Assembly: GCA_016748015.1 (NCBI GenBank)
Contig: JAAOMT010000590.1
Span: forward strand, 801,912-865,911
Length of the DNA: 64,000 nt
DNA from: Geosiphon pyriformis
Taxonomy: Eukaryota; Glomeromycota; Glomeromycetes; Archaeosporales; Geosiphonaceae
Direction: 5' to 3'
A model generated the notes under the pieces. It did no database searches and was not told the DNA's origin. It saw only the letters and a list, made by a program, of their open reading frames with translations. Below, one piece after another: positions 33,532 through 46,014 of this stretch (the first letter of the stretch is position 1; every line of letters begins with the position of its first letter). Position numbers and translations under genes: made by a program.

Positions 33532-35366
33532 TGATTTATTCAAGTTATTAAAAGATTACATATTTTTGATTTGAAATAGAATTTTTCCATATTTATTAAG
33601 TTTTAAATATTAAAAATCAAAGTTATTTACAAAATTTCAGTTTTTATAAAATACTTAAGTTAAATTAATGCTCTTTTAAAAGACTATTTCCAAAATTTAT
33701 TGTCAATTAAAATATTATAAATTTAAAATTTCTAATTATTTTAAACTAAAAGATGTTATCTTTTAACAATAATTAAAATTTATTTGTTTTTCAACTTTTA
33801 TTTTATTTTATACTAATAATAATAATAATAACAACAACAATATATAATATAAAAATCTTTTTTTGAAAAAAAAGTATATTAAAAGTTTTTTTAATTAAGG
33901 CTTAATTTTCAATATAATATGATAAACTATTTAAAAAATTGTTATTTCTAATAATATAAATTTATATTAAATAAAAATAACTAGCTATTAAAAATATTTA
34001 TAATAAAATAAAACTTGAAAATAAATAATTTAATTTCAAGAAAGTTCTTTGTATTAATTGGCTTTTTGTAAAATTTTAATTTATTTATAATAATTTTTAC
34101 ATAATTAAATACATAACAGTATAAGAAACATAATAGCTAAATAAATTTAAAGTTATATTTTTAAAAGCTTATTAATATATATATTAGAAAATTTTCATAT
34201 GGCTTTAAATTCTGTATTTTTAAAATTTTATAAAAATATTTGAATGTACACAATAATAAAAAATTTAATAAGTTAATAAAAACTCATATATTTTTTTACT
34301 TTAAAAAATTTCTGATTTTTGAAATTTCAAAAACTTAATTAAGTTATGTAAACAAGTTAAAAATTTATTGAAAATCAATAATACAAATTACTTGGAATAA
34401 TTTAATTTTTATAACAAGAAGCTAATTAGTTATAATGTTATTTGAAAAAAAAATTAAAACAATATTAAAAGTTATAGTAATTCAATTTGTGTATCATAAA
34501 GCAAGAATTATTAAAAATATTCATGTTTTAACAAATATGAAATTAAACTAAATACAGTATTTTCTCGCAAAATTTTTATTAAAATAAATAATTTCAGAAA
34601 AAATTCTAATAATAATAATAATAATAATAAATAAATTATAAATTATAATTAATGATAATTATAATGCATTTAAGTATTAAAAATTTTAAAATTTAAAACT
34701 CAAATTAACATATTAAGAATTATTTTTTATTTTCAAACAAAAATTTTGATAAAAACAGAATATTAACTCTCTGTTTCGGATATACAATTTAATTGTTTTT
34801 TGAAAGTTTTTGGTTGTTGCATTTTTCTGATGATAAAATAACTGAAAAAAACTTGACATATGTATATCTATTTTTCGGCTTTTTGAAGTTACTAATAATA
34901 TTATGCATTTATAATTCTCTTTTCAAATACTTTTTAAGATTTAGCCATCTTATTTTTTCACTCTATTTTTTATTTGTAGTATTTTTTTAAAAAAATTCTT
35001 TTGCTTTTGTCATTTTTTAAACAAATTTCAATATTAAATTGTCTTTAAAATAGCATTATTTAACTGTTTTTTGTAAAATTTTTGACCAAAATAATATTCA
35101 TTTTTTAAATTTTATTATTATTATTATTATTATTTTTTAACATTAATATCTTATTAATGTAACATTATTTTAATAAAATTTTTTCAATTGTTAATTATAA
35201 TATTAATGTAATATATATATATAATTTGATAAAAATTTTAAATAATTTGTTTTAATTAAAATAATAACGAGTGGCTGATCACGCGTAGTTTATTGCGCGA
35301 TCCACACGATAATTGTGTTATACGAAAATAGTTGGTGGTTAAATTACGCCAGGGTAGCAATAATAA

Positions 35367-35399
<33 letters not shown>

Positions 35400-35990
35400 C
35401 CATTTGTTAATTTTTATAAAATATTAAAAATTTTTAATTACTTTGTTGTTTTTTGATAATTGTTTTTAACTTTAAAATGTGATTTTCTATAAAAATATAT
35501 TTAGATTTTTTAATCTATTTTAAAATTATAAATATAAAACAATTGAGAATTATTTAAACTATATATACTAAACAACATGAAATTAGAATATAAATTAAAT
35601 TTAAATAATGTTTTATTAATTTAATTTTGTCTATTATTCACATAAATTTGAAATTTATGCTTTTTTATGGATAATTAACCTTTTTTTTTTAAATTTTTGA
35701 CAAAACAACTAAATATGCAAATTATAAATTATATTTATTCAAAAAATTGATTTTTCAAGAAATTAATTAATATAAAAAATAAAAATATTATAAAAATTGT
35801 AAAATTAAGAAGTAAATAGACAAATACATTTAGATGAATGCTGGAATTTATTTTTTGTGCAAAGCAAGGAATCCAATTTATCATTTTCACTTTTGATTGA
35901 TGTTTGATGTGATCATGACCAAAGTTTTAACGCCCAAAGAAACACACACCCAGTGGAACGTGTTTTAATTTCTACTCACTACAGCTGTAT
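33532..35990. other. AT-rich desert with one GC-richer island
   Basis: No gene was recognised. There are (AAT/TTA)n microsatellites near 34608-34632, 35116-35135 and 35360-35393. The exception to the AT composition is about 35268-35352, described separately. The frame at 34793-34990 is Phe/Leu/Tyr-rich and not called. Confidence 0.45.
35268..35352. other. GC-richer island with small inverted motifs
   Basis: About 85 bp containing GTGGCTGATCACGCGTAG, TTGCGCGATCCACACG and GGTTAAATTACGCCAGGG stands out in several kilobases of A/T. Pairs such as GATCACGCG/GCGCGATC and ACAC/GTGT could form short hairpins. No tRNA A-box/B-box pair was found. It may be the end of a small DNA transposon. Confidence 0.4.
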
Positions 35991-36053
35991 GGCTTGTCCA
36001 GCTTTAGAAAATTTTCCTCTTTCCTCTTTCCTCTTTTACAGCAGTTTTCGTCA

Positions 36054-38576
36054 ATGACCTATAACATTCGCATCAAGCCATTTTACACGGGTATCCGTTA
36101 TATTACCTTACTTCTGCCTATGCTACGCCCTTTAAATGGCATTCCCACTTCAAATCACCAAGAGCTCAATTCCCTTTCTGTCCAGGGTGGTGGGGAGTCA
36201 CTGCCATATTTGATTAAAGAAGAGCTAATAACGGCTGAAATTGGAACTAGATTACTAGCAATTGTAGTGCTGGTCATTCTGGGTGGTATTTTCGCTGGTG
36301 TGTAAGGCCTACTCCATTTTTTTTTAAAAAAAAATTAAAAGTCTATCATATTCACTTCAATTATACAAAGCTATAAGTTTACAAAATACATTGCATCTCC
36401 ATCAGGCCTTACAATAGGTTTAATGGGACTTGATGAAACTAATCTACAAGTACTGGTCGTGGCGGGTGAACCTGATGAAAGAAAACATGCACAAAAAGTG
36501 TTACAACTTATGCAACGTGGAAAACATTGGGTCTTGGTCACACTTCTACTTTCTAATGTAATTGTGAACGAGACTTTACCTATCATCATGGATTCAGTTT
36601 ATGGTGGTGGTTGGCTAGCTATCATGTTATCCACCGCATTGATTGTGCTATTTGGGGAGTATGTTTCATTTTTATCTTTATCTGATGAACTAATTAAGCA
36701 TAAAGATTCTGCACCTTGCTTTATTATGATATAATTAGGAATCAGTGCCTTTGTTATGAAGTGTTATAAACCATTATTCTACTATCTGTTTTAAGCGAGC
36801 ATTTGATCATTAATCCTTTTTTAATTTACTGGTTTTTAGAATCATTCCTCAAGGTTTGTGACTGTCTTCGAGTATCTACACCGAATTTATGCAAACCAAT
36901 AAATCGGATCTGTTTCTACTTCGATTTCAGCGATTTGTGTCAGACATGGTCTTGGGATTGGAGCCGGTTGTTCATGGTAAATGAATCAAACTATTATTTC
37001 TGCAATATTCAATCAGTTTTCTTAATCTTAATCTTTTTTCTCAGGTTTGTCTTGTGTTTAATGTATATAATGTATCCCATAGCTCATCCGATTGCCGATT
37101 TATTGGATTACTTTTTGGGAGAACATCATGGAACAATGTACCGAAAATCCGGTAATGTTCCGGTCGGCCAATTTCGTTTTATTCTACCGAGATGTCAAAT
37201 AACCTGATGTATACATATTGAAAATAGAATTGAAAACCTTCGTATCTCTCCATAAAAATGGTGGGATCGAAAGTCTGAATGAAGATGAGGTCACAATTAT
37301 TGGAGCCGTATTAGAGCTTCGCGAAAAACCAGTTTCATCTATAATGACCCCGATTGCAGATGTATATACGTTGAGCGCAGATCATATTCTTGATCAAAAA
37401 ACAATAAATGAGGTTTCTTGTGTTTCTTTGTTAAACAACTTATTTTTGGACTTTACTTAAATTCAGCGTAACTTCCCAGATCTCTACGGCAGGTTATTCA
37501 CGTATTCCTATTTATGAGCGACCTCATCCAACAAACTTCATTGGAATCCTACTGGTCAAAAAACTCATTTCCTATGATCCGGAAGATGCCTTACCAGTAA
37601 GAGATTTTGCCTTGGGCTCCCTCCCCGAGACATCACCAGATACAAGTTGTCTAGACATTTTAAATTTTTTCCAAGAAGGAAGAAGTAAACTATTTTTCAT
37701 TAAAATCTTTCTAATTTATCACTCGCTTACTCTTGATGGTTCTTCCTTAGGTCATATGGTTCTTGTATCCGACGATCCTGGTGGTGAGGGAGGCGCGCTT
37801 GGTGTATTAACTCTTGAAGATGTAATTGAAGAATTGATTGGAGAGGTAATTTTAAAAAAAAGTGATAATTTGTACTTCAGTGACTCAATTTCTCGATTTT
37901 TATCCTTATATTTTTATAATAGGAAATCATTGACGAAACAGACGTATATGTTGATGGTATTTTTTCAACTTTCCATGCTTTTACTTTTATAATCACTTTT
38001 AAATGCAAAAATTTACTCATTTTGTGAATACACTTAGTTCATAATAAAGTTAAAGTTGTCCGAAGACCTCCACGTCACATTAGACCGAGACCTTACCCTA
38101 TGTTTACTAAGCATCGCACAAGTTCTCACCTTGTGGGTCACCCCAATCACACTTTAGTGCAGCGTACCTCCAACGATGGATTAGGAAAACAGAATTTAAC
38201 GATTCACAGCGACAACGAATCAACTGATAGTTTGAACTATCTAAAGCCTTCTGAAACCAAAGATGACAGAAGAGCAAAGTCTGCCAAACTGTTCATAAAG
38301 CTCTCACCTTCCAATGAAGGTTACGATAAAAAGAATGGAAGAAGCGAAGACACTTCACAAGTGGCAGATACATCAATGTTGAATAAAAACTATGGTTCAA
38401 CTGAAGAGAGTAAAAGCATAGTTAACCCAACGAGTACTATTCGACATTCCAAGAACCTTGACATGAATGAATCTAAAAAGCACAAAGGCAAAAGGCTACC
38501 AGATCATGAGGACAATTATCAAAGGGGAGCTGTTGCAAAAAAAATGGAAGAGGAGCTATTGCTGAAAAAATCTTAG
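36054..38576 (+). CDS. MAM3: CNNM/Mam3-type membrane transporter (DUF21 plus CBS domains), multi-exon
   Basis: The start chosen is ATG 36054 ([10 protein letters not shown]). Exon 1 ends at 36297 and exon 2 starts at 36406, joining FAG to [16 protein letters not shown], the DUF21 signature. The membrane domain continues with [38 protein letters not shown] (across three exons) and [19 protein letters not shown] cytosolic CBS pair follows: [18 protein letters not shown] (about 37330), [20 protein letters not shown] (about 37495) and [18 protein letters not shown] (about 37800). The last exon encodes a basic, Ser/Asn/Lys-rich tail ending at TAG 38574-38576. Yeast Mam3 and animal CNNM proteins act in vacuolar or plasma-membrane Mg/Mn homeostasis. 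About ten exons are implied; some joins after 37860 are approximate. The gene converges with HSP20, 185 bp away. Confidence 0.9.
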
Positions 38577-38761
38577 ACTTTCTCTGAATATTCAAAGCCA
38601 ATATTGACTGATAAATTGGAGTTTATTTCAGGCATCAATAATTTATTTATACCCACTATTTTATTATCTCTATTTCGGTATTTTCTCAAGTAGGCTAATA
38701 TATTTCAGGAATTTTACTAATGGTTATTTCGATAAATAAATAAATTTGGTTGAACAATCAT

Positions 38762-39516
38762 CTACTTGATTGTAATGCGCTGGGGTTGGAAATCCGCTTG
38801 GCGAGGGATTGTTAAAACTAGAATACCATCTTGGTATTGGGCATCGATAGAATCAGTTTTATAACCGGGTGGGATGGTAACACTTCTTTGAAATTTTCCG
38901 GTCCTGCGTTCTTTGCGAACTATATTATGTCCAGAGAGATGCTTATGTTGTGAATATTCTCCACTAATTACCAATTCATTTCCATGGACCTCGAGCTAAA
39001 TCGAAAGAAGTTGATATCACAATTGACTCATTAAAAAATCCTTTTAAATGTAATAAAAACTCAATTAAGCGATCATACTTGGACATTTTCTTTTGGAATA
39101 CCAGCAAGTTCGACGTGTGCAATCCATTCTCCCTCGGCTTCGTAACTATTGGTATCATACCCAAAAGTTAAGATTATTTGCCAAAAAAATGTCACACATT
39201 ACACCAAAGGAAACTTACATATCAATGGGAGGGTTGTTGCTGACGCTACTACCACCAAAAGTTGAACTAATAAGGTTTGTTCCAAACCCTCGAGAACCTG
39301 AACCGGACCCTCCTAATTGAGAGCGGAAATCGGATGCTAAATCATTAAACTATGAAATCATGGTGAATTCTATTAATTGATTAAACTAAAAACCCAAAGA
39401 ATGTTGATTACTCGATTTTTAATAGTTAAAAATTTTACCAGGCCACGAAATTGTCGCTCATATTTACTAATGATTGGATGATCTCCATCTTCATTGGTAT
39501 TAGTTTTTGAAGACAT
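38762..39516 (-). CDS. Small heat-shock protein (Hsp20/alpha-crystallin family)
   Basis: Four exons (39439-39516, 39219-39349, 39079-39145, 38762-38995) join in frame to 169 residues, with TAG at 38762-38764. The N-terminal arm is polar and Gly/Ser-rich (GGSGSGSRGFG). The alpha-crystallin domain starts at IDIYEAEGEWIAHVELAGIP and continues LEVHGNELVISGEY, FQRSVTIPPGYKTDSIDAQY, DGILVLTIPR, the family A-x-x-x-n-G-v-L signature. The protein ends PQRITIK. Small Hsps are ATP-independent holdases that form oligomers in the cytosol. An AGGGG motif (stress-response-element-like) lies near 39637 upstream, but no convincing heat-shock element array was seen. Confidence 0.95.
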
Positions 39517-40150
39517 AATGGGTTTTTTTCAAATAATGATGACTTTGAAAATGAGAATGATGGGGTTGTGTTCATGACCTCTATTTATTACATTTAGATA
39601 GCATTCAAGAGAGCGTGTGAATAAACTGTTTGACATGAGGGGTAAAAATGTTGTTTGACGTCATTATTTGACGTATTTCTGACCAGAAAATGTGCTTTTT
39701 GACTTTATGGCATGTTAGGCATAATTCGTGGGGGTATGGGGTTTGATCGTTTTAACTCATATGCATGCGTGTGGGATTATTGAGCGAACAAAGTTTTGTA
39801 TGATGTAATAATCTAATTTAGTTATCTGTGAAGGAAAAAAGAAATACCATCGGGGTTGAGGGTTTGTTCATCCTCATATTTTTCTTAGCATTAATTTAAG
39901 CATATATTTTAATTTAAGAAACGGCCTGAATTAATTAAAAAATTAAATTAAAATAAATATTTAAATTATAAACTAATATTTTAACTTTTTAAATTTTTAT
40001 CAGGTTTTTCTTTATACATTTTATTATTATTATTATTATTATTATTTCAAAATACAAAAAATTTGAAAAATAATTACAATAAAAGTTAATAATTTATAAA
40101 ATAATTTATATATATTATTTAAAACAATTAATTTAGGATTTTAATATATA
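39517..40150. other. HSP20 upstream region
   Basis: About the first 350 bp are of normal composition and probably carry the promoter, including one AGGGG motif near 39637 and repeated TTTGACGT motifs near 39650-39675. The rest is AT-rich with a TTA microsatellite near 40020-40046. Confidence 0.45.
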
Positions 40151-42350
40151 GAAAACCTTTTTTTTCTTATTTTTATAATTACAACCAAAGCAAAAAGTAA
40201 AATAATTACAACTTTTATTTTAGTATTGTTTTTTCTAGTTTTAATACTTAAGAAACTTTTTTTAAACTAAATAATACTTTTTTGAATTTTTTTTTTAATA
40301 AAACAATTCATATTTTTATACAAAATTTTAATTAATTAGTTTATTAAATCATTTAATTTAAGAATTAAAATACTTTTTTTTCTGTTTTTTAATAATAATA
40401 TTTTTAATAATTTTTAAAAAACTATTATAATTTGTCAAAATTTTCTAAATAAATAATTTTTATTTTAATATTTAATAAAACTATTAAGTTTTTTTATATA
40501 AAGTTTATATTTTAAGTTTTTTTAAATATTATTGTTTATTTTATTTTTTTTAGTGTTTGTTTCTAATATTATTATTATTATTATTATTATAATATTATAT
40601 AATGTCTTTTTAAGTTTTTTTCTAATAAATTAAAAATGTTTTAAGTATTTTTAATATAATTGTAAATATTAAGCTAAGATTTATTGATTTATTATAATAT
40701 ATTATTATTATAAATAGTTTTTTTAAATAAATATTCGTAAATTTATATTTTTTAATAGAGTTTTTTGTATAAAAAATATAAATTTAATTATATAGTTGCT
40801 TTTAATTTTATATTTAACTTTTTTTGCTTTTTTAACATATTTATTTTAGTATTTTTTATCTCTTTAATAAGCTATTAAAATTTAATAAATTAATTTTATG
40901 CTGTTTTTTATTAAATATTTATAATAATATATTTTTAATGTTATTTTTTTTGAATAAATTAATTTAAAAATAATTTAAACCAAAAAAAAATTAGAAATTA
41001 AAGTAAAAAACCTACAACTAATATTTTTTCTGTAGTATTTAATAAAATTTTAACAAAAAAAATTCTTTCTGTTGTAAAATCTACTAAACAAAATATCTTA
41101 AAAACTTTTTTCTTAAATAATAATAGTAAAAAACTGTCTTTAATAACTATTAAAACATTTTTTTTATCTTTGATTGGTTTATTATCTGTTAAAATTTTTT
41201 TAAAAAAACATACTTGAGTTAATTCTAGTATTGTTTCTATTTTTTTTAAGAACCCAAAAATTTTTAATAGCAGACTAGTTAATAAACTGGTTTTTTTTCT
41301 ATGTTTTTTATACTTAGTAGTACTAATACCATCTTTTTTAAAAAAATAGTCAAAAAAACCAAAAAACCAAAAAAATAAAAATAGTTACTTGTTTTTGTTA
41401 TTATTATATTAAATTTTTTTATAATTTTTAATAAGATTTCTGTTAAGTTACCTGTTCTTAAAAACTGAACTAACTAAATAAAAATTGAATTAACTTGTTT
41501 GCTAGTTTTTAGTACTATTACTAATAGTGCTTGAAAAACTATTACTAATTATTAAAAATTTGCTAAGTAAGTGGTTTTTATTTTGGTGTTTAGTATAACT
41601 TTTAAGATTAAATTGGCTTATATTAAGACTGTTTTTCAGTCTGTGCATAATTTTTTGAATGTAAAATTAAAATTAAAAAACAATATAAAGCTTTTTTATA
41701 TAGTATTTGCTTTTTAAAAGTTTTTAAAAACTGCTTTTTTAATTGAGTTTACAAGTTTTGTTTATTTAACTATTTTTAAAATTGTTAAGTTTTTGGTGGT
41801 TTTTAAGACTAATTTTTTTTATTGTGTTTGAACAATTTATTAAAAAACATTTTGTTTTAAGCAGTGTTTTTAGCCTTAAAATTAATAAAGTTTTGGTATA
41901 TATAAATGTTTTTAGTAAAACTATTAATAAATTAAAGTGAAAAATAATCATATTAAAAGCTAAATATGATTATAAAAATATTAACATAGTTGATCTTTAT
42001 ATAAGCTTGTTTTCTGTTAATAATAATATATTTTCTAATTTGTTTTTATTTTAAAAACATAAATCTGTTAATTTTAAGATTGATATTTTAATAATAGCTA
42101 AATAGTTAATTAGTTTAATTTATAATAATATTATATTGTTTAAAATTGTTTAAAAAATGTTTTTTTAGATAAGTTTTCTTTTAAAATATTAATATAGTAT
42201 AGTTTAAATTGGTTTAAATAGCTAATTACATATAAAAAACATGTAAATTATATTTAGTATTAAGATATTTAGTTTGTTTCTAATTTCTAGATATAATTGA
42301 ACTATATTTATTAAATATATAATAATAAAAATTTTTTTGATTATCTAATT
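40150..42350 (+). mobile_element. Decayed LINE with the same ORF2 deletion as the 23.3-kb copy
   Basis: Blocks at 41030-41420 and 41460-41800 align closely with 23340-23790 and 23890-24240 (for example a shared AAATTAGCTTATATTAAGAC type stretch). Relative to that copy about 0.8 kb is missing at about 41810. The ORF1 C-terminal remnant at 41830-42060 is followed by an ORF2 start remnant (about 42095-42190) and then directly by the LINE 3' UTR and A-rich tail (42215-42340). The junction from ORF2 to the 3' UTR matches that at 25.42 kb. Confidence 0.75.
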
Positions 42351-42689
42351 GTTAAAAATATTTTTTGTTAATTAATATATTTGTATATTTTTTTTTAATA
42401 ACAAAAAATATTTTGGTATTTATATTTATTTTTTAATTATTTTTAATATTTTTAGTATTTTTTTAATAATTTTGAAATTTTTGTTATTATATTATTTATT
42501 TATAATATTAATATTTAATTAACTAATTTAATATTAATATTTTTGTTATTTTTTATTTAAGTAACAATATATATACTATCATAAAAAATAAAATTAAGTT
42601 TAATAAAAATTTAATTAAAAATAATTATACAAATATGTTAAAAATAAACAAATTTTGTTAAATATTTTTGGTTTAAAAAATAAATATTT

Positions 42690-42790
42690 ATTTATTAATT
42701 TAAGTTTAAATAATTAATTACATGTAAAAAATACATAAACCAAGCCTATAATTTAATCTTTAAGAGTAAAAACATGTTGGGTTTTTAATA
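42690..42790 (+). mobile_element. Decayed LINE 3'-end fragment
   Basis: AATTAATTACATGTAAAAAA followed by TACATAAACCAAGCCTATAA resembles the LINE 3' UTR. No coding part is attached. Confidence 0.45.
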
Positions 42791-43100
42791 AAATTATATT
42801 TAATTAAAACATTAAGATTTTATATTTAATTTAACAAATTTAAAATTATTTAATTATATTTTAAATAGCAAATTTTTTTTAATAATATAAGTTTTTGGCT
42901 AAATTATATTACCAATTTATTTTAATAAAAATAATTGGTTATTTAATTTAATTTGCACATATTTTTATAAAACTTAAAAATTAAAGGCTAGAGTATTAGT
43001 CAGAGTTGTTACACAATTACATACCTGAATTTGATCAGATTGATCTGCGGCAAGAATACACGACATTCGTTTTTTCCTTTGCCTCGATACGATTGATCTA

Positions 43101-43868
43101 ATGGCTTCTAACCTTCCCCGTCTTTTCCTGCGCTCAATCTCGCTTTCGGTATGTTAGGAACTCGCTTAATGTACGCGATCAACTATGGAAATGGAAAAGT
43201 TGCAAAATTTGGCGTCTTTCGTCAGTCGTATGACTTTTCAGGTGACTGGTTTTTTCTGAACATTGGTCATCGTAGGTACCACCTCTACGTCAGGCTTCCC
43301 TTTTGATTCGTACACTACCAAAGACTTCTCGAAGCCTTATTACCACAGGTCCAGTTGCCAAAGGTATATTTGCTCTTTGATCGTTACACTTTAACAAGAG
43401 CCAATTGATCTAATTCCCATTTCAATTGTTTGAATTTGAGATCTCATTCAGGGCTTATACTTAAAAGAAATCAAAGCCTACAACCCACCACCATTAGTAT
43501 GCTGCTTAACTGTGTTGATATTAAATATGAAATTAAATCTTTATACTTTGGTTTACTTGATTTATCTTTACTTTGACAGAAACAAAATGCAACAGAGGAA
43601 GTGAAACAGCTTTCCGTCCCGCCTTTACCTCAGGTTCTCGATAGCTATTACGAAAATTTTGTTTTGCTCAATACAGTTAGATTGATTTTTTTTTCATTTA
43701 CAGCCTCCTACATTTGACGAAGACATCTCTGCAGATTTGGCATCATATGATGTTGATGATCTTGAGCAAGAAGAAAAGGGCCAAATCCTTATAGAATCAG
43801 TTTTTGAACAAGAGCTTTTCGGAAACTTGTTGAATGAGGATGAACCATCTGCTGAGAGCGAGCATTAG
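43101..43868 (+). CDS. ATP14: Mitochondrial ATP synthase subunit h (Atp14-like)
   Basis: Five exons (43101-43148, 43276-43363, 43441-43496, 43580-43633, 43704-43868) join in frame to 136 residues. The N-terminus MASNLPRLFLRSISLSVPPL then RQASLLIRTLPKTSRSL is Arg/Ser/Leu-rich without acidic residues, a mitochondrial presequence. The mature part begins DLIQGLYLKEIKAYNPPPLK, matching the start of yeast subunit h, and becomes strongly acidic at the C-terminus (DEDISADLASYDVDDLEQEE, ending AESEH). The exon 3 acceptor at 43440 rather than the later CAG at 43451 is needed to keep the frame. Subunit h is part of the peripheral stalk of the F1Fo complex at the inner membrane. The start codon is only about 120 bp from AT-rich transposon debris. 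Confidence 0.9.
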
Positions 43869-44259
43869 GCCTTTTCTTGAAAGGATCCCTTTTTATCTTT
43901 TTTGATATCATTCATCAGAATAAAAATAAAGCAAATTTCTCTTTAAGATAGCTTTTGGTTTTAGCAGTATTTTCAAGCCGGAACGTCTATTGGAGAAATA
44001 AAAATAGAAAATACTTATAATTGCATTAAGAAGCAAGTGTTTTTTATTTGTAATTAATATTTGGATTGTTAAGTAAATTATTTCCATTAACAATTTTTTT
44101 TTCATTGAAATGAATAATATTTTATTACATATTTTATATTAATTATTATATAATTATAATTGATTTTTATTTTATTAATAATTTAATTTATAATAGTTTA
44201 GAGTGTATTTAAAAATTTATAATTAAATAATACAAGATTTTAAACTATATAACAATAAA
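43869..44259. other. ATP14 downstream flank grading into AT-rich DNA
   Basis: The stretch holds the 3' flank of ATP14. The minus-strand frame at 43908-44105 is not called because it has no family resemblance. Confidence 0.4.
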
Positions 44260-46000
44260 ACTTTTTTTTTTCGTATTTTTATGATTACAACTAAAACAAA
44301 GAGTAAAAAAGTTACAACTTTTTTATTTTCTGAAGCAATTAGTAGTATTTTTATCAATAAAGCATTTACAGCTATAAAAATTGCTTAATAATATTTTGTA
44401 AAAGCATCTTTTTAAATAAAATAGTGGTTAACCAGTTTTTTGCTGGTTTAAAACCACTTTTTTATCTTTAATTAAGAGTTTTTTTTCTTTTAAAGTTCTA
44501 TTTAAGAAGATTACTTAAAATAGTTCTTATATAATTTCTGTTTTGGGCAAAAGCTTTAAAGTATTTAATAAGAAACCAATATTGATTTTTTTTATTCTTT
44601 TTTTATTACTGTTTAAATAATTAAAAAAGTTTAGATTAATCAAAAAATAATCGTTTTTAATCTTTGTTCTATTCAATAGCAACTTTTTTAAAGTGTTAAA
44701 AGATTTTTTTAGTATTAATTCTAGTATTTTAAAATTAGTTTTTTTTTTGTAAAAAAATAAAGCTTTGATTTTTTTATTATTTTTTTTATTAATTCTGTAT
44801 TATTTGTATTATTTATAATATTTAATTTTATTATGACTAAAAATGAAAAAAAACTTCTTATTTTGAATAATAACAATAGAAACATATTAGCTAATTTTAA
44901 TTTAAATTAGTTTTTAGTTGTATTATTTAATATATTGGTTTTTAACTAATTTTTATTGATTTTAAAAACAAAACAAGTTATATTTTCACATATAAATTTA
45001 ATTAATTAATTTATTGAATTATTTGATTTTAAAAATTGTGTTAATTAAATAAAAATCAAGTTTAATTTTTTTTTGTTTTTTAATAATATTATTACTAATA
45101 ATATTTAAAAAATAATTATTAATTATTAAAAAATTATTAAGATTAAATTAATTTATATTAAGACTATATTTTAGTTTTTACATGTTAAATTTAATTATAA
45201 AAAGCAATATTAAATACTTTTATATAAAATTTACATTTTTAAATTTTTTTAAATACTATTATATAAATTAAATATATTAATTTTTTTACTTTTTTTATTT
45301 AATTTTATTGTTGCTTTCTATAAAATTTTTTTGGATACTATTTTAAATAATATTAAAAAATTTTAATAAAATTATTTTTGTTAAGTTAAAATTTGTTAAT
45401 TTGTAATAATATACTATTATTAATATTAAAATTTTTTTCTTAATTAATTAAAAAATAATAATAATATTTTTAAAATTAAATTAATTAATTTTTTTTTGAT
45501 TATATAGTCTTTGAAATTAATAAATTGGTTTTTTAAATTTGTAATTATATTTGTTTTGTTTCTTATTTTTTAATTTTGTTTAATAACTAAGATAAATAAT
45601 TATTATATTTAATTTTTATAAAAACTTAAAAAAACTAATACTTTAAGAAAGTGTAAAATTTGGTAAAAAACTTTTAATTATTAATACTGTTTTAAATATT
45701 AAAATTCTAATTATTTAATTGTTAATTAGAAAATATATATTTTTTTTTTATTGGTTTTTTTTATTAATGTTTTTTTAACTGTTTTTATTATTACTATTAT
45801 TATAATTTTTTTGGTTAATCTTAAATTAATCTCTTTAAAATTTGAGTTGGTTGTATTAATTTTATTAATTAAATTTATTGTTAAACTTATTAATATTTTA
45901 GTTGCTTTAATTACTTAAATAAATAATTTTTTTTTAAGATTTAAATTTAATAAAAAAATTTTTAAATAAATGATTTTTATTTTAGTGTTTTTTTATTTTA
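44260..46000 (+). mobile_element. Decayed LINE ORF1 copy
   Basis: It starts with a TTTTTATGATTACAACTAAA motif shared with the copies at 23.28 and 40.18 kb. The block 44700-45150 aligns with 22430-22900. ORF1 C-terminal remnants are visible to about 45960. It runs into the 3' end of an oppositely oriented LINE copy. Confidence 0.55.
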
Positions 46001-46014
46001 TTTTATTTTATTTA

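Noticed and set aside
35268-35352. tRNA or tRNA-derived SINE head
   Set aside because: No B-box-like GGTTCGA motif and no foldable acceptor stem were found.
39655-39700. Heat-shock element upstream of HSP20 (TTC...GAA pair)
   Set aside because: The TTC and GAA half-sites are six bases apart instead of two, and no third half-site in phase was found.
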